Assembly: GCA_009767595.1 (NCBI GenBank)
Contig: VSDK01018072.1
Coordinates: 332,898 to 396,897, forward strand
DNA length: 64,000 nucleotides
Reading direction: 5' to 3'
DNA from: Symbiodinium kawagutii
Lineage: Eukaryota > Sar > Dinophyceae > Suessiales > Symbiodiniaceae
The first letter of the stretch is position 1, and the number at the start of each line of letters is the position of its first letter. A program made the translations under genes and the position numbers. Positions 46,353-58,114 of this stretch are shown here, piece after piece. The notes under the pieces were generated by a model. The model was given only the letters and a program-made list of their open reading frames with translations, ran no database searches and had not been told where the DNA came from.

Positions 46353-46783
46353 CTGAGATGCATTGGGCTTTCTACCGGGATTTCTCATGAGCTACGACCA
46401 ACCAAACGACATGGACTGCTGACATGAAAATTGTATAAAATTGTTGGCTAACACAGAGCTTGCACCTCCCTACAGGCTGCATTCTGCTACGCTACAGTGC
46501 CATGCACTACCTGCGTTTCATCTGCTGCACATTGAGAGGAGGACTCTTTTTGGAGCTCGGCGTATTTTTCCTCTTCCCTTTTGATCTGATCTTGCATGCC
46601 TCTGCGCGCACAATTTCCAAACATGTTTCCTTTATATACACATATTTCATGACTCTAACCTTTTCAAATTACCGAAGATTCTGAAGATTCTCGCTTCTCA
46701 CCAGACCGCCAGATACCACCACTCTCCATCGCCATCAGGTCACCCTGCCCCAGCCGGGCCAATTGGGATCCTCTAATCCATTT

Positions 46784-46918
46784 TCAGTCCAATCGAAGAG
46801 CTGCAGGTTGACAGGTCAACAGTGCGTCCCTCAATTTGCTGTTGTCAATTGTGTCTGTTGTCTCCAGTAGCTGCACTTGGAGTGCCTGAACTAGTTCCCG
46901 GAAGCAAATCAACATGTG
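46784..46918 (-). CDS. Candidate terminal exon, helical
   Basis: The minus frame reads LICFRELVQALQVQLLETTD then TIDNSKLRDALLTCQPAALR and a stop at 46784. Heptad-like Leu spacing suggests coiled coil. The acceptor is not clear; the frame is open to 47149. Confidence 0.35.
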   Translation of the reverse strand, partial: HMLICFRELVQALQVQLLETTDTIDNSKLRDALLTCQPAALRLD

Positions 46919-47293
46919 CATGAAAGATACGGTCCTTGCAACCACCAGGGAATTAAAGTCACAAAGCAAACAAGCTGCCATCCACAGTCTTTGGTGTGCT
47001 GCGATCCTTAGATGGCATGAACGGAGAGAGGCGGGAATAGATGAGCAGGGCAAGTATCTGCAGAGTGCCTGGTTGCGTAAAGTAGGTGTTTTTTCTCCGT
47101 TTGTGTTCCCATCTCCATCCATATCTCTCCTCTCCCTCTCCTTCCTCACCTGTTGAGGCTGGGCAATGAGTTTGTTTCAACCAAATCGAGAATTGCACAC
47201 CGTGCAAATGCGGATGTTGTCAAAATCATGGACATACTTCCCTCCCTCCCTTCACCCTTCATCTCCATTTCCAACCCCATCTCCATCCCCATT

Positions 47294-47326
<33 letters not shown>

Positions 47327-47362
47327 TTCTTTCTCTTCCTCTCTCTCTCTTGTCACAGAGTA
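46919..47362. other. CT-rich spacer, no exon
   Basis: Contains (CT)n at 47297-47353 on plus. Nothing else. Confidence 0.45.
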
Positions 47363-49007
47363 TCAGGTTGAAGAAAAGTCTTCGCTTAGCCAAGGCACAG
47401 CCAAGGTGTGGAACTCCTTCCGCAGGTCTTTGATCTCCTGCGACCGCTGCATGTCCCAGTCACACTTCTCCACAGACCACTGAAAGCATCGAAAAAAGTT
47501 CTGCTCCACTTCCCTGCCTTGCGCAAAGCTTTCTGCTTGCTCTTCTCCTGCGTTGGATTAAACCTTTGAACCACAAATGTGGCAAAAATCCGCTACTGCG
47601 AGCCTAGTCTTAATCACATTCTACAGATTTGGGGCCACGATCATGCAATCTGTAGATCAAAGGCATGCCTCAACGGTAAGAGGCACTCCCAACAGCCATC
47701 AACAGCCTTCGCATTTCACTTTGTAGCACTCTTATCATTACATTCGTCACACTATCCGCCTTTGGCCTGCATATAACAAAAGACTGGAAGTTGGGAGTTC
47801 CTGCAAGGCAAACCTTGGCTCATCTGTCTAGTGCACCTGCCACCGTTGTCCCGTCCTCTTTCAGATTGTTGGCCTGGGTAGTCAGCTCCTCCTGCCTCAA
47901 TGTCAACCGAAGTCCCAAGGACCAAACAAAACTGGACAACAGGATAGCCCAGGACAGCCCCAAAGTCAGAGCTGTTTTGGTTTTGGATTGGTACTTCCAG
48001 GTCTGGCTGCCTGTTGCCCTTGCCCCTGCACTGGCTTTCAGAGCGGGAATGCTTACAGTATCCGGACCAAGCCTGAGGACAAATACCCCATGCGCCCTAA
48101 GCGCCGCCAAGAAACAAACGGTCCACCTGCCATGTGCAATGACGGATCCCTAATCCGGAGGATGTTTCTTTGCGGGGAGGTAGCGGATTTATGCCAATAG
48201 ATTTGTTTTAAATCAACCAATCGCATCCAAATTGCTCTCGCGTCATGATAAAATCTGAGCTAACTTTATTCATCGAGTGCTGAGTTCACCGTGGAAAGCA
48301 AAAGGGGCAAAGAGCGAAGAGAAAAGGAAAGACAGTGGAAAGCAAAGAGAGTCGAAATATGTGGAGTGGAAAATTGTGGAAATCACTTGGTGGCTGTAAG
48401 AGCCTGCAAGTGACCGCAAACGACTGCAAATTACACTCTGCACTGAGAAGGGGTTCAGAGAACAAATGCATACAAATGAATGAATTGAGGTGTGTGTGTG
48501 TGTGTGCAACCAGCTTGTGCGCATGGCCAAGGTGCGCTTTGCGAACAGGCTACAAAACGAGTCACTTCCTTATCTTTCGTAGTGCAACCCCATAACTCTT
48601 CCACCGAATTTGAACAGCCTAAATCTGATGGAGGGAAGCCGAAGGGCATGCTGCCCAGCCTCCTTCTTCAACTCAGACTCTGCTTCGCGGCCCTGGACTC
48701 CCGACAAATCCCTTGAATTGAGAAAAGGGCAGACAGCGAGTCGCTTGAAGAATGTGTCTACGTACTTCATCTGAACATCTGAACTTGACAAATCTGAAGC
48801 CTCAGCAGCTTCAGCAGCTTCAGCACTTGCAGCACTCGCCTCTCCACTCTCTGCACTTTTCTCCAAGATCTTTTTGGCGACTCCAGGGACTGGAGCCTTG
48901 GGCGCCTGGCAGTCCGGCAGCCGGCGCAGTGCAAGTGCGGGCTTGGACCATGTTGGACCTCCTCGGCCTTGCTCTTGGCTTTGGCAGCTGGCTTCCTTGG
49001 ATGCGAA
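47363..49007 (-). CDS. Single-pass membrane protein, four phased exons with stop
   Basis: Exons 48959-49007 (T plus 16 codons), 48766-48905 (46 codons plus AA), 47837-48006 (C plus 56 codons plus G) and 47363-47547 (GA plus 60 codons and TGA) join without a phase error. Donors are GTCCAA, GTACGT and GTGCAC. The product has a Lys/Ala-rich start (RKPAAKAKSKAEE), an Ala/Glu/Ser low-complexity helix (SAESGEASAASAEAAEAAEA), one membrane helix (TALTLGLSWAILLSSFVWSL) and a charged C-terminal domain (EKCDWDMQRSQEIKDLRKEF, ending AVPWLSEDFSST). The N-terminus is further right: coding-like SAQRQDQASSAASEAVEEEA at about 49220-49285 may be the previous exon. The family is not recognised. Exact phase agreement over three introns makes the model credible. 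Confidence 0.6.
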
Positions 49008-50972
49008 CTTCACATTTTTTGCGCATGGAATTCATTGGACAGAAACTTTGGCGCGCAAACCTGCAAAGCTCAAAACAGATTGAGATTTTCATCCAAAAAA
49101 CGTCATTCAATGTTCACCCCATGTTCATCTGGTCATCCCATCTTGATCCCATGTTCATCCCATATTCATTCCCGTTCAGGGCCCCGTTCTCCTCATAACT
49201 TCCATTCCCAAGGGTCGTCTGGGCTTCCTCCTCCACTGCTTCCGAAGCAGCGCTGGAGGCCTGATCCTGGCGCTGAGCGGAGAAAACTCTTTCCATGTCC
49301 AAAAGTTTTTGAAAAAGTTGAAGGATGTGAAGAAGTTGAAAGAGTTCAGACGTTGAAGTTGAAGGAGTTGTGCGATTTGTTTTGTCGGTTTTCTTCATTC
49401 AGCCTATGAAATAGAATCTCGTTCTACGACGTTTCTGGGGCGGACCCGACCCGTCCCCAGTAAAAAGGACTAAGACTGGGTGACGTCCTTGTAAGGTATC
49501 CACCATATCTCGCAGTATCTCGTTTAATTGTTCCTTACGTATACAGTTCACTTCTGGAGATTGCAAGTGTTTTCAAACTGACAAGACACATCTCGTTTCG
49601 TGGGGTGGACCCATATTGTTCACTACCGAGCCATAGACTAGCAGCTAGCAGCAAAAATTGCTCGTATCTCTCTCTCTCTCTCCTCTCTCCATCGCAAATT
49701 GCCCGTACATGCTTTTCATATCATTTACGATGCGACGATGCATTTGGTGCACGTGCATCTGAATGTTCAGGCATAAACACATCCATTAGGTCAAACCAGT
49801 GCCGGCTGAAAATTGGCTGATACTGATTGCCTCATATTGCCTCTCTCCAGGAATCAAGTATCGGGCCATCTCCCACTGCCACCACTGCCACAACTCACCA
49901 CTGCTACCACGACCTCTTCAGGAACATCTGGCTTCTCTGGCTTCTCTGGCTTGGGTTCCTGACTGCAGTTGGGTTGGGCTTTCCTATGAATCTCAAGGTG
50001 GCCTTCCACAAATCTCCACAAACTCCAGGCAGTGTGATGCTCAGGAAAGGATTGTCACGCCTCTTTGACCTCTTTTTCGTCATCAGAGACCTGTCGACAT
50101 CGGCACTTGGAAAGTTGGCGCTTGGAAAATCTCGACAGATACGAATGCTCTGCACGCAATTTCAATTAAGCATGATCTTCGTGACTGCCAGATGCTAATT
50201 CACTCAAGTACCCAGCGTCAATCTTGGCTAAAGATGATTGACTGCCTAGCTCTGGGCTATGACGGCTACGCCGTCCCCTCTTCCAGAGGCCTCCCCGTCA
50301 TCCACAAAATTCTCCAGGGATGGAGGGGCAAACCTTGGCTGCTGGCAATCAGCCTCTACCTCTGGGTATCAACATTGACATCATTTTGCATTTTTTGCAC
50401 ATGCTTTCCTCCTGACGGCCCCTCAAGTCAAAAGGACTCCAGCATTCAACAGCAGGCCACAGAATATCCAAGGTGCTCTGCGACAATGTCATCGAAGCCC
50501 GCTTTGGCCTTGCTGAGACCCAGCATTATCCCGTCCATGTTGCAATTGAGGAAAGGTGACCACAAGGATGCATGGAATCTACATCTTTGGTCTTGGGTCA
50601 TTCGAAGATGTGTAAAGCACTGCAGATTGCACAGATTGTGGCGGAGGGTTCTGATCAGGCAACTGCTTGAAAAAAAACTGCGAACCTTTACCAAAGCACA
50701 CGTCCTTGCAACTGGGTTGCTGTTGTTGGCGGGGCTAGTGTTGGGAATGGTGTTGTTTTTTTTTTGTGTGTGTGTGTGTGTCTGTACAAGTCTGCGTAGA
50801 CGTCTCGGTCGTCGCCTCCTCTATACCTAACTCTTGCTAGGAAATGCCAATCAATACTGCACATAATACTGTAATAGCCATAAATGCCATACATTCATCA
50901 CTACCATCCATCACCTGCAAGCTCAGCAAAACATGCGAAAGGTCTTTTTTCACCCAATCTCACAAGAACCTT
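49008..50972. other. Possible upstream exons of the membrane protein; otherwise unresolved
   Basis: Acidic coding-like minus sequence at about 49200-49290. A short exon-like piece at about 50450-50505 (KAKAGFDDIVAEHLGYS after GGTCTCAG). (GT)n lies at 50764-50780. Confidence 0.35.
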
Positions 50973-51074
50973 CTAGACACCACTTGGGCCGGCCTTCTTC
51001 TGGCAATAGCGCAGGAGCTTTCGCTCATAGCGCATGCGGCGAAGGAGGCGTTGCCCTTGCTCCAACTGAGCATC
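50973..51074 (-). CDS. Terminal exon, 33 codons, basic helix
   Basis: A strong acceptor (CTCTCTCGGCAG) is followed by 33 codons and TAG: DAQLEQGQRLLRRMRYERKL then LRYCQKKAGPSGV. The very basic amphipathic helix could be a nucleic-acid-binding or targeting tail. It ends a gene lying to the right. Not recognised. Confidence 0.5.
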   Translation of the reverse strand, partial: DAQLEQGQRLLRRMRYERKLLRYCQKKAGPSGV

Positions 51075-52010
51075 CTGCCGAGAGAGACATGTCAATGTGA
51101 TTTGTGCCGTTCCATGGTCACAAGTACCGACCGCATGTTGGTGTGTGCGCACCAGATGCTCTTGGGAATGATTGGGAGCCCCAAGAAACACGAAAGCACA
51201 GTGGACACCAAGCCCAGCTCAGAATCGCATTGCCTTGGTGGCAATGTGCTCGCGGAGCATCTTGACCTGCACAGCAACCCTCAGCCCTGACTCAATACGC
51301 AACGGTGCCTACTGAATCTAAGATTTGCAACTCAAAAAGGCCAGCTCTCCTCAGCCCGCAGACTAAACATGGTACAGAATACATGGGCTTGGGAGTTTCT
51401 GACACCCCAGCCGCTCAGCCTTTGGGTCATCCTTAAAATCTTCCGCGGAACTAACTTTAGCATTCCTTAGCTCGCCAGAGAACGCCGAAAGCCACCCCCG
51501 TAAACATTTGATTTCCAAGTGTGGATTCTTGGATCGTTGTCCTTTGGAAAAAAAAGTTCAAAGTTTGGGGTGGCACAGCAGAACATGAGCTGAGACGGCA
51601 ATGAGTCAAGGCCTTGAACCTCCAAACAATTCACATTGCACACGCACAGATATGTATACATATGAAATATTACCGTACATATTCGACATATATATGGTCC
51701 CATAAACACATCGAAATGATCAAAAATGATGTTTTGCAACCGACGTTCCAACCAGACATTGGTATATGGAATAAGATATGTAAGGATTTCCATGCACAAG
51801 TTACTAAATGAACAAGTCGTCAAACCGAACGGGTTAGCATCTAATAGCGCACCCACATTGCTGGAAAACACGTTTTTCCAACAGGTCCTCACCCTATACG
51901 TTTCCATTCACCGTTTCCATGCACAGACCCCAACCCACCAGCAACGTAGATATAATCTGTTCTCAGCTTTCTTGACCAACTATGACCATCCGTGAGGCTG
52001 ACTTCCAGGT
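51075..52010. other. Long minus frame of unclear meaning
   Basis: 51467-51907 is open for 146 codons from an ATG. Its last third (DSLPSQLMFCCATPNFELFF, then PKDNDPRIHTWKSNV) looks translated, while the rest is AT-rich and could be intron. Confidence 0.35.
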
Positions 52011-52130
52011 TGGCAGATCCAAGCAAGTAACTGAGGACTGGAGTGCCAACACAAATCCGCACCCCCAGATTGGCAAATCCAAGCAAGTAACTGAGGACTG
52101 GAGTGCCAACACAAATCCGCAACACAAATC
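52011..52130. repeat. 60-bp tandem duplication
   Basis: The segment starting TGGCAGATCCAAGCAAGTAA at 52011 recurs at 52071 with only a few differences. Period is exactly 60 bp, so minus frames through it repeat a 20-residue block. The right copy is followed by an extra ACACAAATCCGCA. Confidence 0.92.
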
Positions 52131-52361
52131 CGCACATCCCCAGAAAATGCCGCACCGGAATGCATGCCACGCTGCGCTGCTGGCCCCGCAGTTCTCTTGA
52201 TACTTGAAATTGCAGCAGCAGTCCTAGCGCAGACAAAATGCGCCAATGCTGCCAATGCTGTGACTTTATGCCTCAACTACGATCAGTTTTCCATGTGATG
52301 TGGCCGATTTGAAGCAAATCAAAGCAGGAACCTGTTGTAGCAACAGAGCACCAGACACGGG

Positions 52362-52393
52362 GATTCAAGGGACATCAAGGGACATCAAGGGAC
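52362..52393. repeat. 10-bp tandem repeat (GACATCAAGG)
   Basis: Two perfect copies plus a diverged leading copy, just left of the inverted repeat and gap. Confidence 0.85.
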
Positions 52394-52450
52394 CCATCCC
52401 AACCCACACCAGTCTTGGCCATCTGCTTCATCTTCTCGCGCATGGACACT

Positions 52451-52501
52451 CCACCTTCATCGCCTTGCCCCTGAATCTTGATGCCCTGGCGATGAAGGTG
52501 G
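52451..52501. repeat. Perfect 14-bp inverted repeat
   Basis: CCACCTTCATCGCC (52451-52464) is exactly complementary to GGCGATGAAGGTGG (52488-52501), with a 23-nt loop. Could form a stable hairpin. It lies 54 bp from the assembly gap. Confidence 0.9.
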
Positions 52502-52554
52502 CCCTCGGGGCTGTTGGTGCCCTATTGACAGCAGCAGCCTCTTCAGGCTGAACC

Positions 52555-52843
52555 NNNNNNNNNNNNNNNNNNNNNNNNNNNNNNNNNNNNNNNNNNNNNN
52601 NNNNNNNNNNNNNNNNNNNNNNNNNNNNNNNNNNNNNNNNNNNNNNNNNNNNNNNNNNNNNNNNNNNNNNNNNNNNNNNNNNNNNNNNNNNNNNNNNNNN
52701 NNNNNNNNNNNNNNNNNNNNNNNNNNNNNNNNNNNNNNNNNNNNNNNNNNNNNNNNNNNNNNNNNNNNNNNNNNNNNNNNNNNNNNNNNNNNNNNNNNNN
52801 NNNNNNNNNNNNNNNNNNNNNNNNNNNNNNNNNNNNNNNNNNN
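52555..52843. other. Assembly gap (Ns)
   Basis: A run of 289 N. Content unknown. Confidence 1.
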
Positions 52844-53214
52844 AACCGCTGCTATGGCTGATGGGTTCCAACTCGTTGTTCACATGATTTCCCATTGATG
52901 GTTTCATCTTCTCGAATCTCTGGTGGTTTCTCTGAGTAGCTGGGTGAATCCTGCATTCATTCCACCTACCGCTCCACTTAAAGTTGTTGTGATGAAATCA
53001 ACCAGGCCCCTCTTTTTGGCACATGCAATCAAATGAACGCAACTATAAATGCGGGCAGTGCATACAAATTACAATGCACCACGCATTACACGCTTGTGCA
53101 GCAACATCCCACCATGTCCCAACGCTGCTACGCGCGGATGTATGCAGCACGTGGAATACTACCCGTAGCAGGGAATCAGTCCACTGATGAGTATATTCTG
53201 TCACCGAACTCTCC

Positions 53215-54487
53215 TTAGTCCCTGCTGGCGTCCTCCAATCGACCATCCATGAAGACAGACTTCTTTGCTTTTGGTGAGTCTTTCGGAGAGGGGACACCTG
53301 CACGTTCCAAGCAAGAGATCGGCGGGTCACTTAAAGTATGCGCAGTGACGATCGCAATGATTGTGCAAAGGCATGCCTGCGAAGGGACATGCAACAGCAG
53401 CAAAAGATCCGGGGAAGGACATGCAGACTAGGAGAGGCAATTGGAACCGCTTGAAAACAAAAAGCATGGTTCCTCACCCTCAAAATCAAGAAGTCTCCGC
53501 AACCCGTGAGTGTTAGCCGCTGGGAAGCGCGCCCTCGTCATCATCCAAGACTTTTTCCAATTTGCTGTTGTTCTGCGCCTCCTATTGAGGAGGGAGCTTT
53601 CTTTTGTCATGCCACCGCTTAGAGGCATAGTGCTCTTGAAGGGCACTATACCATTTGCATGTACAATCATATACATAACTTTGCAATTTCATGTTTTATC
53701 CATGACGTTCCATTTAATTTCCACCAGTTTCTTGTGCTTCTTGATGGCAACAAGTTCTTCAAATCACAACTCAAAGATGGCCCAGCCTTCTGCCAGTGGT
53801 TGGCATTTCCCTATTTCCCCCATGTTTTTTAAACATTAGGATGTGAAACACATGGCTTTCCCTCCTCCACCAATGATTGCGGGTCCTGTGCTGCGGCTTT
53901 TTCTTCCCGTTGTTTGTAGAGGGCTTCCTCGGCGGCCGACTGTCCCAAGATTGGCCAAGGTACAGTCAGTTTCGTGCACAAAAAAACCAACCCTGTCCGC
54001 TTTCCATGCAAGACCTGTAGGAAAACGGGCTTTGAGAATAGTTTTTTGCAAAACGGTCAAACATTTGATAAGTCAACGATCGTCAACAAGACATTTCAAG
54101 ATTCGATATCCCGCTCTTGTTCTTGAAGGATTCGCTCCAAATCCTGGCATTCCTCTTCCAGCTCCTTCCCCAGGTCACAGTGATGAGCTCAGAACGTGCA
54201 TCCTGACACAACATCTAAAATGTACGTTCTCAACCAGAATGTTGCAGTCCTCAACCCGTAGCTGCTTTCAAGAGCTTTCAAGACCCACTCTTCGAAAACT
54301 CTTCCAAGCAGAAGTCCCTTTAGCAGTCCCTTTGAAGCATCCATAACTTCCATCTTGAAAATTGACATAAAAGCCCCGTAAATCCGAAGCCTGACCCCAT
54401 CCCGTGACACGCGCTCCTCTGGATCCAAACCCTCCTCCAATTCATCCAGGTCAATCTCCTGCAGCAGGCGCTCCTTCAGCTGCCTCG
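53215..54487 (-). CDS. Charged coiled-coil protein, four phased exons with stop
   Basis: Exons 54396-54487 (CG plus 30 codons), 53871-53939 (23 codons), 53518-53581 (21 codons plus G) and 53215-53297 (GT plus 26 codons and TAA) join in one frame. Acceptors are TTGTCAG, TGGGACAG, TCAATAG and CGTGCAG; donors are GTCAGG, GTGGAG and GCTAAC (GC type). The peptide is RQLKERLLQEIDLDELEEGL, then DPEERVSRDG, SAAEEALYKQREEKAAAQDP, EAQNNSKLEKVLDDDEGALP and VPSPKDSPKAKKSVFMDGRL with an EDASRD end. It is helical and acidic with a Ser-Pro-Lys rich tail carrying possible proline-directed phosphosites (SPKDSPK). The N-terminal part is further right and not identified. No known domain seen. Phase agreement across three introns supports it. 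Confidence 0.6.
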
Positions 54488-57017
54488 CTGACAACACCTT
54501 GGTACACAGTGGAGCAGTACCAAAACCATGGACCCCAACGGTGGAAACACTTTCAGCATGTAGATAATCTGTAGATATCATGTAGGAACATTTTCGCTGC
54601 CCCAAGACCTTCAGAGCCAAGATGCCAGAGCTTCATCCTGAGGCCGGCTGCAGAAGTTGGTTGTTCAATGGTTCCGGGTTCCCAGCAAGCCATGTAACCG
54701 TTCCGAGGTTATGTATATAATGTACTCAACCGTGTTCAACATCAAAACCAAGGGATTGAGAAACGGACCAATATCTGTATATATCCCAAATCACTAGTAC
54801 CGGTAGATACGACATTGCCTCCTCGTCACAAAATCACACCCGGCAATATGAGTGCTAGGACCATGCCACGGCCAAGAATCTTCCTCAGGCGGGTTGTCAA
54901 AATCAATCACTATGCCAGCTTGCACGTTTTTGGCCAAGAAGTCGATGGTGTTGACCAAGGTAGCAGTTGCCTGGTGAGCATCAGTGGGTGTCCTGTGATT
55001 CACATCCCCTGCATCAGCTGGACCTGATCTGCCTACTAGATAGTAGTCATCTACCTGCTGTCAGCTGGGGCTCACCAAAACTCCACCTGTGAAGGTCCAG
55101 ATCCCCGCAACCAATATGTCAACCAACATGCTTCATGCCTACTCCAGCTGGAGGAGGTTCTAACATGACCCAACTATAGCCAGCTAAAGTAGCAGCGGTC
55201 AAACAGGTCAAAGCTGAGCATCAAGTTTGGATTAACCCTCTGCCAGAGTTTACTATGAAGCCCAAGACTTGCAGAGTTTGCTACCAGATTGTCTCCAAGT
55301 CAGCCGATATCTGGTGCCTTCTTTGCCATCTCTGCCCGACCTGAGTTGGCACACAGCTGGGCAGGCTCATGGAAGGGGTGTCGGACCCAGCTGCTTTTGG
55401 CATCGTTGGACAAGGGAAGACTGAACTCTGCCATATTCTGAGTCAATGGTAACCTATCTTGGCCACCTTTGGCTACAAGGAATCTGGTCACCTCTTTCTT
55501 TCTCCAAGCCACGCAGCAATTCTGCGTTCCCTTCCTGCACCACTACCATTGCCTAGGTACCAGCAACAAAATGTCCAAAAAAATCAAAATATGCGCATTC
55601 CGTGTTAAGCAGGACTGGGCTGGCACGTGAACTTGATAGTCCAAGCCGTCCAAGCCATCCAAGCCTGAAGGATTTCGATGGCAGGGCCTCGTCCGCCTGA
55701 CACTTTGGCGGTCTTTTCATTCATCTTATTCCTCAGCTCAGACACTCAGCGCTGCAGCCAGCTGTGCGTTCCTGGCCGTCTGGTTGTTCCTGTCTGCCTC
55801 CCTGCCTCCCTGTCTCCCTGTCTCCCTGTTTCTCTCTCTCTCTCTCTCTTTCTCCATCAGGCCATCGCTTCTTGATAAAGCTAGCTTTTTCCAAAGAAGT
55901 TTGGTTTTTTCTTGTCAGAAAAGTCCAAATTTGGTATTTTTTGACTCGCTCAGGTTTCCTCCCTCCAAGGCCTCTCAGTGCAGCTGGGACACCACAACTC
56001 TCTGGCCCTGTTCAGATCCCAAATATCTTGATCTTTCAGATCCTGTTCTGACAAAGGCGTTCCGTGTCTAAACATTGACGTGTCTTGGTGCAGAACAAAG
56101 GGAGCCTCTATTCTGATCCCTAGGCCGTGCTGGGTGCCCTTTGTGTGATGCTATCCTTTGTGGGTTTTGTGGTTTCTGTCCCTTCCAATGCTTGTCAAAG
56201 CACAACTCTAGTCCTCTGATTCCAATTTTCGTTTGGTCTGGGGACAGGCACGGTCCTGGTAGAGCTTATTAAGCTTATTGAGTTTCCTACCAGTGTCGCC
56301 ATCTTACTTGGAATGACAGGGCCTCACGCAGGTCTGAACCGCAACTGTTCCTCCCAAAACTCCCAACTCACACCGAACAAGTGGAAGCGCCCTGACGCTG
56401 GAAACTTCAGCTGAAGATGGCTACTTTGAAACAGCTGCAAGGGAAACCCATTGCTCGACCCCTTTGCTCCTCAGACCTCACGCTTACCATGGCCAGTTCC
56501 TGGCCGCAATGGTGTAGCATGGCTAGAAACATGCTCCCACACCGCGTGAAACACGGATGCGAAAGCAGTGAATGGCCATGGAACGGGTCTGCCTTCCTAT
56601 TCTCTCTGACGGAAGCACACTGCACTAGCTTCGAAACGGAGAGCTCGCTCAACCTTACCAGAAGCCAGATGCTAATATTGGAGTGTCCCGTTCATGCCTC
56701 GTCCTCTTCCTCTTCTGGCTCCTCCTGAATGGATGACACATACAACTAGACATCAATTCACTCGTTTCTACAGTAATGTTTCATGAACGTGCAGTTGATG
56801 AGTGGAAGACTTACCCAAAGAAAGTTGATTAAAGTGGGAACCTCCGAAGCAGCGGTTCCTTGCCCTCTTTGTCCATACTTCAACTGGGCAGTTGGACTTC
56901 AAATCATGCTTGATGCTTAGTAGGACATACCACCAATGGAGTCTTTCTACTTTGGATGGAGTGATGGACTCAAACATCTTTACTGACTTCATGGCCGGCA
57001 GTCGCCAAAGGCCTTAC
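54488..57017. other. Sparse: one candidate exon and CT repeats
   Basis: A GTAAGC donor on minus at 56487 follows a frame ending MLHHCGQELAM, but its acceptor is unclear. (CCCTGTCT)/(CT)n lies at 55797-55858. The 55300-55512 frame is listed separately. Confidence 0.35.
55300..55512 (-). CDS. Candidate coding segment, 70 codons
   Basis: Open frame AWRKKEVTRFLVAKGGQDRL, then PLTQNMAEFSLPLSNDAKSS, then WVRHPFHEPAQLCANSGRAE to a stop at 55300. Balanced protein-like composition, but splice borders are not clear. It could be part of the 53-54 kb gene or independent. Confidence 0.38.
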   Translation of the reverse strand: MAWRKKEVTRFLVAKGGQDRLPLTQNMAEFSLPLSNDAKSSWVRHPFHEPAQLCANSGRAEMAKKAPDIG

Positions 57018-57218
57018 AGGGATCTTCGCCCAGCCCTGCAAGTTTTGGGGTCCTCAGGCTTCACTTCATCCTCAAAGAGGGGCTTCAGCTTCCTCTTCGG
57101 TTTGGGTGTCAATTCCTGCGTTTGCGTGTCTTCGATTTTCTCACCTTTCTCGTTCTTCTCGGCCTTTTCACTCTTTTCGGCCTTGGACAATGATGATGAT
57201 TCGCGGAAAGTGGGCAGT
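57018..57218 (-). CDS. Orphan exon, Lys/Glu-rich, 201 nt
   Basis: Acceptor TGTATGACAG and a good donor (TCCCT|GTAAGG) bound 66 codons: LPTFRESSSLSKAEKSEKAE, then KNEKGEKIEDTQTQELTPKP, then KRKLKPLFEDEVKPEDPKT. KAEKSEKAEKNEKGEK is a short charged tandem repeat; KPKRKLK is a plausible nuclear localisation signal. Probably a disordered nuclear protein. Family unknown. Confidence 0.52.
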
Positions 57219-57387
57219 CTGTCATACATTCATACACCATGGCACAGCGGAAGAATCCGAACCATTCAGAATCCCTCCTGTAGATACTCCGCGACTTCGC
57301 TCCCCAACACGGGTGGAATAAATTGGGGTATGAGATGAGGAATCCGTTCCTCCCAGGCTATGACGGCGTTGCACCTCTTCCAGCTCT

Positions 57388-57496
57388 CTACTCTTGGCCT
57401 TGTCCTGGACGTTGCGTCGCACCCGTGGCTGAAACGGCACCAGTGCTGCGCAGCAAAGCGGCCTGCAGCGCTTTCTTCTTGGCTGCCTTTGAGAAC
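57388..57496 (-). CDS. Terminal exon, 35 codons, basic Ala-rich
   Basis: After TGTCCTGGCAG one base, 35 codons and TAG at 57388-57390: FSKAAKKKALQAALLRSTGA then VSATGATQRPGQGQE. A Lys/Ala helix. Two other minus frames through the same DNA are open, so the frame choice rests on composition. It would end a gene to the right of the exon at 57018-57218. Confidence 0.42.
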
Positions 57497-58114
57497 CTGC
57501 CAGGACACAACAAGACACTGTGAAAAGATGAGGGTGAGAGCCTGCTGAACAGATGAGACCCGATGTGGCAAATACAACACAGGAGCAAAGAGAATGCAAG
57601 CCACATATGCCCGTGCCCAGTTCCACCTCACACTGATAACTGCTTATTACGGCATTTACGGCTGCAGCGAAAAAAATGATCTGGGCCCATTTGGGGTAAA
57701 AAGGATTCAACAACACCTGACTCTTTGGGCGTTCGGACATGATAGCCGCGAGACTAAAACGTCCGAGCCGCCGAGGCCCTGAAAGTGGTTGGCCAATTTC
57801 TATCAATTTCTGGGATCCCAGAAGCGCTTCCCCAAAACATCTTCCCTTCCCCGCCGTGATCCAGCCCCGGCGCACTTCTGTCGCTGTCTCTGACGGAATG
57901 TGCCGTTGGCTCCAGCTTGGAGGGTGGCAGAACACCTGCAGAATTCCAGCATTGGAACACTACGCTTGTTGCATCTTGCTGCAACATTCACATTGTCACT
58001 GAGCCATTGGTCTACCTTTTGTCCGATGGATTTTTACTAGTGCTCCACACAAGTCCACAGCACAGAAGCTCTTGGAGCCAAGAAGCTTCACCAGGACCTG
58101 CACTTCAGTCATAC

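Noticed and set aside
52428..52907. 159-codon minus frame across the gap
   Set aside because: Most of it is N; nothing can be inferred.
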